Shown here in pieces: positions 6,083 to 11,807 of a stretch of DNA of 13,242 nucleotides. Positions within the stretch are counted from its first letter, which is position 1; each line of letters starts with the position of its first letter. The notes under the pieces were generated by a model. That model saw only the letters and a list, made by a program, of their open reading frames with translations. It had not been told where the DNA came from and did no database searches. Made by a program: the position numbers and the translations under genes. Source of the DNA: Bacteroidota bacterium (GTDB taxonomy: Bacteria > Bacteroidota > Bacteroidia > Bacteroidales > VadinHA17); the NCBI GenBank assembly GCA_030613125.1, contig JAUWMO010000058.1, forward strand, positions 1-13,242, written 5' to 3'.

Positions 6083-6760
6083 TCATCGTTCACCATCTTT
6101 CGCCTCTTCGCCCTTTCGCTCTTTCGCCTCTTCGCCATTCTCCTCTTCCATTTCCTCCTCCTCCCATCGGTACTTAGGGCGTTGTGGACCATATTTCCGG
6201 TAATGAAATGCAAGAACTAAACCGGCAATCGCCCCTAACATATGCGATTCATATGAAATTTGGGGTTCTATAGGAAAGATTCCCCAAATCATACTTCCAT
6301 ATACAAAAACAACCAGCATCGAAATTGCCATCAATGGAATATAGTTCCTGATAATACCACTGATAAATAAAAAGGCTGCAAAACCATATATTAATCCACT
6401 GGCTCCTATATGGTAGGCTTCCCGTCCTCCAAACCACACCCAGATGCCTACCATGATCCAGGTCAGGAAAAAAATTCGAAATGCAAGATTGCTGTAAAAA
6501 TAAAATATAGCCGATGTTAGCACTAAAAGTGGAATGGAATTATTAAACAGGTGCCTGATATCTGCATGTACGAATGGAGAAAATATAATTCCTTTCAGTC
6601 CTGAAAGCTTTCGGGGGAAAATGCCTAAAGTAGAAAAATTGAGATCAAGAGTGATTTCTACGAACCACACCAACCATAAAGAGAGTAGAAAAGCCACTGG
6701 AAAGATAAGGCTAAACCAGAATTTCTTTTTTTCTATATTTTTTACACTTTCATTTTCCAA
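6083..6760 (-). CDS. Rhomboid-family intramembrane serine protease
   Basis: A 225-residue inner-membrane protein. It has the rhomboid features in order: first helix at about 15-33, the SPFVHADIRHLFNN block (60-74), the GASG nucleophile motif with Ser121 (119-122), and the catalytic His173 in SHMLGAIAGLVLA. About six membrane helices fit the basic bacterial type, so the Ser-His dyad is intact. It should cut membrane-anchored substrates, though its own substrate is unknown. The start is probably TTG at 6760, because a stop precedes it and no ATG lies before the first helix. The tail after about residue 198 is almost purely Glu, Lys and Arg and contains GEEAK twice. It follows the DUF2797 gene after 34 bp and is likely co-transcribed. 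Confidence 0.9.
   Translation of the reverse strand: MENESVKNIEKKKFWFSLIFPVAFLLSLWLVWFVEITLDLNFSTLGIFPRKLSGLKGIIFSPFVHADIRHLFNNSIPLLVLTSAIFYFYSNLAFRIFFLTWIMVGIWVWFGGREAYHIGASGLIYGFAAFLFISGIIRNYIPLMAISMLVVFVYGSMIWGIFPIEPQISYESHMLGAIAGLVLAFHYRKYGPQRPKYRWEEEEMEEENGEEAKERKGEEAKDGER
6097..6136. repeat. In-frame 24-bp repeat coding the acidic rhomboid tail
   Basis: A 16-base segment (CTTTCGCCTCTTCGCC) occurs at 6097-6112 and again at 6121-6136, 24 bases apart, hence eight codons. In the protein this gives GEEAKERK followed by GEEAKDGE. It suggests that the tail grew by slippage or recombination and may differ among relatives. Confidence 0.8.
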
Positions 6761-6794
6761 AATTGTGTAATTATTAGCTGATTATTACAAAAAC

Positions 6795-7616
6795 TCAATT
6801 CACTGACAAGGTGAGTTTATACCCCCCGTATTTCCGGATATTTATTACATAACCCTTCTCAAAAATAAGGTATTGTCCCTTTATTCCGATCAATCTACCG
6901 GAAAACCGGGGTGATTTATCGAGGTTGATACTCCTTATTTTAACCGGATAATATTGAACAGGGTACTGGAATTCCTGAATTTCATCATCCAGTGTGACAT
7001 AATCCTGCATACCGGCAGGCAGTAATTCCACTGTTCTCTCCTTGGCAATTGCAAGGTCAATTGTTCTGTCAATTGTATCAGTAAGCATATGTCGCCAGTT
7101 TGTTTTGTCCTGCAAATGCTTTTTTAGTTCTACTTCTATTGTACCAGCAATATACCGGTTAGGAGTACAGGCCAGTTTAATAGCTCTCCAGGCCCCCTGG
7201 TCAATCCAACGGGTCGGAATCTGAGAGCTTCGGGTTACCCCAACTTTTAAACCACTTGATACTGCAAGGTAAACAAAATGGTCTTGAAGGCAATTACGTT
7301 CCGACCACTCCATATCACGGGAAATTCCCAGGTGAGCTTCACAGAGTTCAGGGCGCAGAATACAGACATCAGTCTGCGGTAAACTAATGAAGCACGGATA
7401 GCAATACCCCTGAGAAAATGACTTCTTCGTCTGCCTTCCACAATGAATGCAATGAATCTCACCTTCATAGCTTAATTTAATCTCTATACCTACAAGTTCA
7501 TTCATATTTACTTTTTTCTCGCTGAGTGGAAGTTGATATTGAACCCTTTTTATCCAGTCGTTCTCACCGGGAAGGATAGATGTTTCCATTTTAAAGATCG
7601 TTCCTGTAGTATTCAT
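6795..7616 (-). CDS. DUF2797 protein with a four-cysteine zinc site
   Basis: A 273-residue protein matching the DUF2797 pattern. Cys56-x2-Cys59 and Cys72-x2-Cys75 form a probable zinc ribbon (CIHCG ... CYPCF). More conserved Cys and His follow at 85, 92, 95 and 109. Then comes FVYLAVSSGLKVGVTR ... PTRWIDQGA at about 115-141, which reads like a GIY-YIG-type core (YL-x-G-KVG plus Arg136). A nuclease-like or nucleic-acid-binding role is therefore possible, but it is an inference and no function is established for the family as far as I know. The ATG is at 7616. It is divergent from the PspC operon and leads the rhomboid gene. Confidence 0.88.
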   Translation of the reverse strand: MNTTGTIFKMETSILPGENDWIKRVQYQLPLSEKKVNMNELVGIEIKLSYEGEIHCIHCGRQTKKSFSQGYCYPCFISLPQTDVCILRPELCEAHLGISRDMEWSERNCLQDHFVYLAVSSGLKVGVTRSSQIPTRWIDQGAWRAIKLACTPNRYIAGTIEVELKKHLQDKTNWRHMLTDTIDRTIDLAIAKERTVELLPAGMQDYVTLDDEIQEFQYPVQYYPVKIRSINLDKSPRFSGRLIGIKGQYLIFEKGYVINIRKYGGYKLTLSVN

Positions 7617-7653
7617 TTTATATTTTATTGAAGGAATCTATAAAATAACAAAA

Positions 7654-7678
7654 AAAAGTTGAATTTTTTTCAACTTTT
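7654..7678. terminator. AT-rich hairpin with a T-run on the minus strand
   Basis: AAAAGTTGAA (7654-7663) pairs perfectly with TTCAACTTTT (7669-7678) around five T. On the minus strand the hairpin runs into eight T in a row, the form of an intrinsic terminator, just upstream of the DUF2797 start at 7616. It could attenuate DUF2797 expression, block leftward read-through from the PspC promoter region, or act as a protein-binding palindrome. No minus-strand promoter with TAnnTTTG is evident between it and the gene. Confidence 0.4.
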
Positions 7679-7737
7679 ATTACACTGATATGCTGTACTT
7701 TAAGTTTTTTTATGTAAAATAGTTGTAAATTATTAGT

Positions 7738-7754
7738 ACTATGTATTGCATAGT
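7738..7754. promoter_or_regulatory. Inverted repeat over the -33 region, candidate PadR operator
   Basis: ACTATG and CATAGT form 6-base arms around TATTG, and that TATTG includes the -33-like TTG of the PspC-PadR promoter. A bound dimer would cover the promoter. PadR proteins usually autorepress through such palindromes, and padR is the second gene of this operon. TAGTACTAT also occurs on both sides of the promoter (7734-7742 and 7802-7810). Confidence 0.45.
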
Positions 7755-7777
7755 TCCAAAATAAATATATATCTTTG
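7746..7777 (+). promoter_or_regulatory. Promoter of the PspC-PadR-PspC operon
   Basis: TTG at 7746-7748 and TATCTTTG at 7770-7777 match the Bacteroidetes -33 and -7 elements, with 21 bases between them. Transcription would start near 7784, leaving a leader of about 70 bases. Confidence 0.65.
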
Positions 7778-7803
7778 TAATGGATATTATAATGTAATGG
7801 ATA
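7777..7803. repeat. Direct repeat GTAATGGATA next to the transcription start
   Basis: GTAATGGATA occurs at 7777-7786 and 7794-7803, starting at the last base of the -7 box. Its place at the transcription start suggests a regulator site, but 10-bp repeats in such AT-rich DNA may also be chance. Confidence 0.4.
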
Positions 7804-7853
7804 GTACTATAATAAATAATAACCAATAATTTAATTAATAAATACATAATAGT

Positions 7854-8450
7854 ATGAAACAGACCTATAGTATAAATTTAAGCGGATTGATTTTCAATAT
7901 TGATGATGATGCTTATTTTGAATTAAAGAGGTATCTGGAACAAATTGAGAATCATTTTGCAAACGAAGATGAAGGACATGAGATTATGACCGACATCGAG
8001 GCCAGGATTGCAGAATTGTTGCAAGAACGCATGAAAGGCGCAAAACAGGTGGTTGCCATGAAAGATATTCAGGAAATCATGGGTATTCTCGGTGATCCTG
8101 AAGAAATTGGCGAACAGGAAAACGGTTCGGGAGGAAAGAAAAAAATGAAGTTCGGACCTTCCGGATATCGAAGAATCTATCGTGATCCTGACAACCGAAT
8201 TCTAGGAGGGGTTTGTTCAGGCATGGGAGCCTACTGGCAAATTGAACCGTGGATTTTCAGGGTAATTTTTCTTATTGCTATTATTGGTTTTGTTGGTCCA
8301 ATAATATATCTGATCCTCTGGATTGTGATCCCGGAAGCCCGAACTGCAGCTCAGAAACTGGAGATGAAAGGGGAACCGGTGAATATTTCCAATATTGGTA
8401 AAACAGTAAAAGAAGAATTCCAGAATGTAAAGGACCGTATGAATTTATAA
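7854..8450 (+). CDS. Short PspC-domain membrane protein
   Basis: A 198-residue protein. Residues 1-90 form a soluble acidic N-terminal domain of the type found in Bacteroidetes PspC proteins (FNIDDDAYFELKRYLEQIE ... DIEARIAELL). Then comes the PspC domain at about 105-162: RRIYRDPDNRILGGVCSGMG followed by membrane helix 135-160. The tail ends soon after EMKGEPVNISNIGKTVKEEF. PspC proteins of proteobacteria belong to the phage-shock response and sense envelope stress; a similar role here is inferred. It is the first gene of the operon, and its whole length matches the first 195 or so residues of the large PspC protein encoded two genes downstream. Confidence 0.9.
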   Translation: MKQTYSINLSGLIFNIDDDAYFELKRYLEQIENHFANEDEGHEIMTDIEARIAELLQERMKGAKQVVAMKDIQEIMGILGDPEEIGEQENGSGGKKKMKFGPSGYRRIYRDPDNRILGGVCSGMGAYWQIEPWIFRVIFLIAIIGFVGPIIYLILWIVIPEARTAAQKLEMKGEPVNISNIGKTVKEEFQNVKDRMNL

Positions 8451-8497
8451 GGTTGTATGTTGGAATAATATTAAGTAAACATTAAAAAAAGCAAATA

Positions 8498-8827
8498 ATG
8501 AATGTTGAAAATACACAAGCCCAAATGAGGAAAGGAATACTGGAATATTGTATTTTTTCCATCCTCGAGAAAGATTCAGTTTATGCGTCTGATATTATCA
8601 AAAAACTAAAAGAGGCCAAGGTGATTGTTGTGGAAGGAACACTTTATCCGCTTCTAACACGTCAAAAAAATGCCGGCCTGCTAAGCTATCGTTGGGAAGA
8701 GTCAACACAAGGCCCTCCCCGGAAATATTATGAGCTCACCGACAAAGGAAAAGAATTCCTGAGGGAGCTTGATAAATCATGGCTCGAACTGGTTGATGCT
8801 GTGAAAATGGTCAGGAATAAAAAGTAA
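8498..8827 (+). CDS. PadR-family transcriptional repressor
   Basis: A 109-residue winged-helix protein in the standard PadR layout: LEYCIFSILEKDSVYASDII (helix 1-2), VVEGTLYPLLTRQKNAGLLS (recognition helix), then the wing ESTQGPPRKYYELTDKGKEFL and a C-terminal dimerisation helix. PadR proteins usually repress their own operon and respond to a small molecule or stress. The gene lies 47 bp after the short PspC gene and 25 bp before the long one, so it should control both. Inverted repeats at the operon promoter are the likely target. PadR beside PspC is common in Bacteroidetes. Confidence 0.95.
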   Translation: MNVENTQAQMRKGILEYCIFSILEKDSVYASDIIKKLKEAKVIVVEGTLYPLLTRQKNAGLLSYRWEESTQGPPRKYYELTDKGKEFLRELDKSWLELVDAVKMVRNKK

Positions 8828-8852
8828 TTTCTAAACCGCTAACAAAAAAAAA

Positions 8853-10433
8853 ATGAAAAAGACTATAAAAATAAAAATTGGTGGAGTCGTTTTCCATATC
8901 GATGATGATGCCTATGATATGCTAAAGGAATATCTGAATTCACTTAATGATCATTTCAAAGGAATGGAAGGAGGGACAGAGGTGATTGATGATATTGAGA
9001 CCAGGATTGCTGAAATTTTCGAGCAAAAAGTTGGTGACCGGAAAGAGGTTATTGACAAAAATGATGTAGTATCAATGATTGAGATCATGGGGGAAGCAAA
9101 AGATATCATTGATGAGGAAGAACCTTTTACTACTGGCACTGAAAAGACTTACTCACGAACAGGTAAAAGATTATACCGCGATCCTGATAATGCAATATTA
9201 GGAGGGGTTTGCGGCGGACTTGGAGCTTACTTCAATGTTGATCCTGTTTGGTTCAGGATTCTTTTTATTATACTGGTTTTTGTATACGGCTTAGGACTGG
9301 TCTACATTATCCTCTGGATAGTTCTCCCAAAAGCTGAAACTACAACCCAGAAACTTGAAATGAAAGGAAAAAATGTAACTGTTCAGAATATTGAAAGATC
9401 ATTAAAGGAGGAGTATGAAAGTGTAAAAGGAAATTTCAGGAAAATGAAAGATTCCAGAGCATATAACCGTTCAACTGAGGCAGTAAATGAAGTATTCAGG
9501 GGTATTGGAAATATTATTCTGATCTTTCTTAAGTTAATCCTCATGATCATAGGGATTGTACTAATAATTGCAGGATTTTCAGTTCTCATAGCTGTTCTCG
9601 GAGCATTATTGTTTAGTAATGTATTATTTTTTCCCGATATTTTTGATGTTCCAAGATTTTATTTACCACACATATTGCCAATATTTACTGCCCAGGCAAA
9701 CGTTCCTTTTGTTTTGATCGCACTGATGTTAACCATTATGATCCCCTTAATAGCATTGATCTATGGTGGTATAAAATTGATTTTCCGCTTTAAAGTAAAT
9801 GATAAGGTAATTGGACTTATTGCATTTATCATTTGGTTTATATCCCTTGCCGGTTTGGCAACAGTAGTTGCATTTGAAGGAGCCAATTTTGATGAAAGAG
9901 CCAGAATAACAAATACATATCGGCTTGAAGATACCCAATCGAACACATTGTATCTGCAAATAAATGATCTGCCTGATTTTGCTGACCAAATGGAATTTGT
10001 TTCTATTGAAATTGAGAACGAAGGTATTTATCGTGATCCCAATACAGGGACAATATATGGCAAACCCGGATTGGATATAGTAAAGAGCGAATCGGGGGAG
10101 GTGGAACTCGAGGTCCGGAAAAGATCCCGGGGGCGGAATTCCCAGATAGCCTGGGAACATGCAAGGGAGCTCGAGTATTACTGGGATCAAAAGGACTCCT
10201 TGGTCATCTTCGACCCTTACTTTAAACTTCCTGATGGACAAAGGTGGCGAGACCCCTCGGTAAGGCTCAGATTAAAATTACCTGAAGGAGAATCGGTTTA
10301 TTTTGAAGATGGAATGACCAGAATTATACACAATATAAGATATATTACTCATACCCGGGATTATGACATGATTGGGAAAGTATATACGATGACAGAGGAA
10401 GGGTTGGAAGAGGTTGTTGAATCGACGGAATAA
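8853..10433 (+). CDS. Large PspC-domain membrane protein
   Basis: A 526-residue protein. Residues 1-95 are the same soluble domain as in the short PspC protein, and 105-162 are the PspC domain (KRLYRDPDNAILGGVCGGLG, helix 135-158). A linker follows, then hydrophobic segments at about 218-256, 283-308 and 318-341. The C-terminal 180 residues form a soluble, charged domain, probably extracytoplasmic and beta-rich, ending in EEGLEEVVESTE. I do not recognise that last domain beyond its presence in Bacteroidetes PspC proteins. It probably senses or buffers envelope stress together with the short protein; this is inferred from the PspC family and the shared operon. A strong hairpin starts 13 bp after the stop. 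Confidence 0.92.
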   Translation: MKKTIKIKIGGVVFHIDDDAYDMLKEYLNSLNDHFKGMEGGTEVIDDIETRIAEIFEQKVGDRKEVIDKNDVVSMIEIMGEAKDIIDEEEPFTTGTEKTYSRTGKRLYRDPDNAILGGVCGGLGAYFNVDPVWFRILFIILVFVYGLGLVYIILWIVLPKAETTTQKLEMKGKNVTVQNIERSLKEEYESVKGNFRKMKDSRAYNRSTEAVNEVFRGIGNIILIFLKLILMIIGIVLIIAGFSVLIAVLGALLFSNVLFFPDIFDVPRFYLPHILPIFTAQANVPFVLIALMLTIMIPLIALIYGGIKLIFRFKVNDKVIGLIAFIIWFISLAGLATVVAFEGANFDERARITNTYRLEDTQSNTLYLQINDLPDFADQMEFVSIEIENEGIYRDPNTGTIYGKPGLDIVKSESGEVELEVRKRSRGRNSQIAWEHARELEYYWDQKDSLVIFDPYFKLPDGQRWRDPSVRLRLKLPEGESVYFEDGMTRIIHNIRYITHTRDYDMIGKVYTMTEEGLEEVVESTE

Positions 10434-10445
10434 ATCAATGAGACT

Positions 10446-10477
10446 CAAATTTCATGTACGAAGTACCTTGAAATTTG
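10446..10477. terminator. Long hairpin after the PspC operon
   Basis: CAAATTTCA (10446-10454) and TGAAATTTG (10469-10477) pair perfectly, with inner GTAC/GTAC arms. It begins 13 bp after the last stop codon. There is no T-tract, so it may terminate poorly, stabilise the mRNA end, or be the first unit of the palindrome cluster that follows. Confidence 0.5.
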
Positions 10478-10488
10478 TAAGTCGAATT

Positions 10489-10549
10489 CCTGCCTGCCGT
10501 TCGGCAGTTCAGGCAGGGATCCCGAAAAGACGGAGTCTTATTCGGGATC
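10489..10549. repeat. Two adjacent strong hairpins (REP-like unit)
   Basis: The first hairpin has arms CCTGCCTG (10489-10496) and CAGGCAGG (10510-10517) with an alternative inner CTGCCG/CGGCAG fold. The second has GATCCCGAA (10518-10526) pairing with TTCGGGATC (10541-10549). It continues inward after a one-base bulge with AAGAC/GTCTT around GGA, giving 14 pairs in 32 bases. Confidence 0.85.
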
Positions 10550-10565
10550 GGATGGGGTTATATTT

Positions 10566-10592
10566 CCCGTCACTTGCGGCGTATAGAAAAAG
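10566..10592. repeat. Direct repeat R, copy 1
   Basis: A 27-base segment whose last 20 bases, CTTGCGGCGTATAGAAAAAG (10573-10592), recur exactly at 11088-11107. Over all 27 bases only two positions differ between copies. The spacing between copies is 515 bp. Confidence 0.9.
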
Positions 10593-10669
10593 CAAATAAG
10601 TATAGGCGTTTAGGTGGCATATTTAATTATTTGTCCCGATAGCTATCTGGATCGAAATTTTGCCGAAGG

Positions 10670-10729
10670 CCTGCCCAACTTCGTCATTCAGGCGGGCATC
10701 TGCCAAAGGCATGCCCATGGCACCTTTGG
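10670..10729. repeat. CCTGCCC repeat plus CCAAAGG hairpin, copy 1
   Basis: Bases 10670-10697 resemble 11005-11032 (24 of 28 identical). Bases 10703-10729 form a compound hairpin: CCAAAGG with CCTTTGG outside and TGCC with GGCA inside, around CAT. Confidence 0.8.
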
Positions 10730-10819
10730 GAGATATTTATTTCTGAAAATTATTTTCTTACCCCTTCTCAGGATTATAAGATATTAGATATTGGTCTGTC
10801 TGTTTTTATGTCCGGGGAA

Positions 10820-10834
10820 GGGGTTGCTAACCCC
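10820..10834. repeat. Small GC hairpin
   Basis: GGGGTT and AACCCC around GCT form a tight 6-bp hairpin. Confidence 0.6.
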
Positions 10835-10901
10835 GCCTCCAGTCTTATTGCTGAAAGAAGTATTTTATCAGCGACACTGTGTATTTAAAAACCCTGACAA
10901 T

Positions 10902-10936
10902 TTAACTACGTAATTAAAAACGTAATTAACTACGTA
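10902..10936. repeat. Direct repeat TTAACTACGTA
   Basis: TTAACTACGTA occurs at 10902-10912 and 10926-10936. Each copy contains the palindrome TACGTA, and between them CGTAATTAA is also doubled. This AT-rich piece interrupts the GC-rich palindromes. Confidence 0.65.
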
Positions 10937-11004
10937 GTATTTACTTATCATATCACATTTTTATTTCTGAACTTAGCGTAGCCTGACCCCGCCCGGATGA
11001 CCTC

Positions 11005-11060
11005 CCTGCCCGACTGCGTCGTTCATGCGGGCGTTCGGACGGGCGGCCAAAGCCTTTGGC
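11005..11060. repeat. CCTGCCC repeat plus GCCAAAG hairpin, copy 2
   Basis: The 28-base first part matches 10670-10697 with four differences. It is followed by a hairpin in the same relative place, GCCAAAG-C-CTTTGGC (11046-11060), so the two units share repeat and hairpin order. Confidence 0.8.
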
Positions 11061-11080
11061 GACGGCTCGCAGGCAGGTTC

Positions 11081-11107
11081 CCCGCCGCTTGCGGCGTATA
11101 GAAAAAG
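11081..11107. repeat. Direct repeat R, copy 2
   Basis: Second copy of the repeat at 10566-10592. In this copy the start also forms a small hairpin, CGCCGC-TT-GCGGCG (11083-11096). Both copies stand in the same orientation and each lies near a palindromic unit. Confidence 0.9.
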
Positions 11108-11125
11108 TAAAATACCTTTGAGATA

Positions 11126-11166
11126 CCCCGCTGCTTGTCCCAGGGATCCCTTACTGGGCGGCGGGG
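11126..11166. repeat. Large GC-rich hairpin
   Basis: CCCCGCTG (11126-11133) pairs with CGGCGGGG (11159-11166), one wobble included. After a bulge, CCCAG (11139-11143) pairs with CTGGG (11154-11158). The loop carries the start of a further GGGATCCC palindrome. Confidence 0.75.
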
Positions 11167-11251
11167 AGGTTCATTCAAAAAACTGACGTGTTGTGTTTAA
11201 GAGTAAGGTAGTATTACATTTGAGGTGCTATTAGGCACTGGTATTTCGCAA

Positions 11252-11680
11252 TCAATCTATGTGTGAAAGGGTCCCCCAACCATCAAAATTGCAGTCATTG
11301 ATAAAACCTATCTCATTCATCTTTTTAATCCAATCTTTAAATTTTTCTTCCACTAAACTAATGGGCGGAGTCATCCCGATTATTGAATACTGATTTTTTG
11401 TCGATCTTTCAATTCCATAAACTTCATATCCAATTTTTTCCAAATCCTTTTTTAATTCATCGGCATTTTTTTTGGTTTTGGAATAGAAAAAAAATTCCAT
11501 TCCTTTAGGTTCCTCTATCTTATTATCATGTATGTTTAGCAAATCTAAATATCGGTCGGCAGAATCCTTCTGACCTTTTAAATTACTTTCGAATTTTTTT
11601 ACAGAGATAAACGGATTTGGAAAATCAAATATGTCCATTCTTAATTTGTAATTTTCGCAATGCTTGTGCCAACATTCCAT
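11252..11680 (-). CDS. RraB-like protein (ribonuclease E inhibitor fold)
   Basis: A 142-residue protein. Its second half looks like the RraB family: GMEFFFYSKTKKNADELKKD (strand, then helix), GYEVYGIERS, a middle strand, a long helix EEKFKDWIKKMNEIGFIND, and the closing FDGWGT. In proteobacteria RraB binds RNase E and alters mRNA decay, but Bacteroidetes relatives are mostly uncharacterised, so I would not infer RNase E control. The first 15-30 residues are unlike the family; an internal ATG at 11638 gives a protein starting MDIFDFPNP, and either start is possible. It is a soluble cytosolic protein. The upstream gap contains a 14-bp palindrome. Confidence 0.7.
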   Translation of the reverse strand: MECWHKHCENYKLRMDIFDFPNPFISVKKFESNLKGQKDSADRYLDLLNIHDNKIEEPKGMEFFFYSKTKKNADELKKDLEKIGYEVYGIERSTKNQYSIIGMTPPISLVEEKFKDWIKKMNEIGFINDCNFDGWGTLSHID

Positions 11681-11743
11681 TATAAAAGCAGTTGCTGCGC
11701 AGAACTACCATCTTTTCAACTTGAACAGAAGGTAGCATAAAGC

Positions 11744-11757
11744 AAGGAATATTCCTT
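11744..11757. promoter_or_regulatory. Perfect 14-bp palindrome
   Basis: AAGGAATATTCCTT is fully self-complementary and lies in the 127-bp gap between the TPR gene's stop and the RraB-like gene's start. It may be an operator for the RraB-like gene, or a weak terminator of the TPR gene; no T-tract follows. Confidence 0.4.
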
Positions 11758-11807
11758 CAACACAAAGTCAGTTATTACCTTTGTACATTTGTTCCCTGAC
11801 TGCTATT

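Larger units (their letters stand above)
10434..11251. other. 818-bp gene-free region packed with GC-rich palindromes
   Basis: No credible gene is present on either strand. The stretch contains at least seven stable hairpins and two families of diverged direct repeats, listed separately. Several blocks are markedly richer in GC than the surrounding genes. The pattern is REP-like: dispersed, palindromic, intergenic, next to gene ends. No transposase or inverted ends of an insertion sequence are visible. Confidence 0.8.

Noticed and set aside
9747..10241. Minus-strand frame of 164 codons inside the large PspC gene
   Set aside because: It is antisense to a well-supported gene, and its Cys- and Ile-rich composition is typical of a shadow frame.
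10414..10599. Plus-strand frame over the start of the palindrome region
   Set aside because: It overlaps the end of the PspC gene and its codons are built from the hairpin repeats, with no protein-like pattern.
10566..11107. Insertion sequence bounded by the two R repeats
   Set aside because: The repeats are direct rather than inverted, no transposase is encoded between them, and other repeat units continue on both sides.
10434..11251. CRISPR array
   Set aside because: The repeats are few, diverged and unevenly spaced, and no cas genes are nearby.
11681..11707. Integron attC-like site around the TGCGCA core
   Set aside because: The needed paired core sites and the long imperfect hairpin are absent, and no integrase is present.
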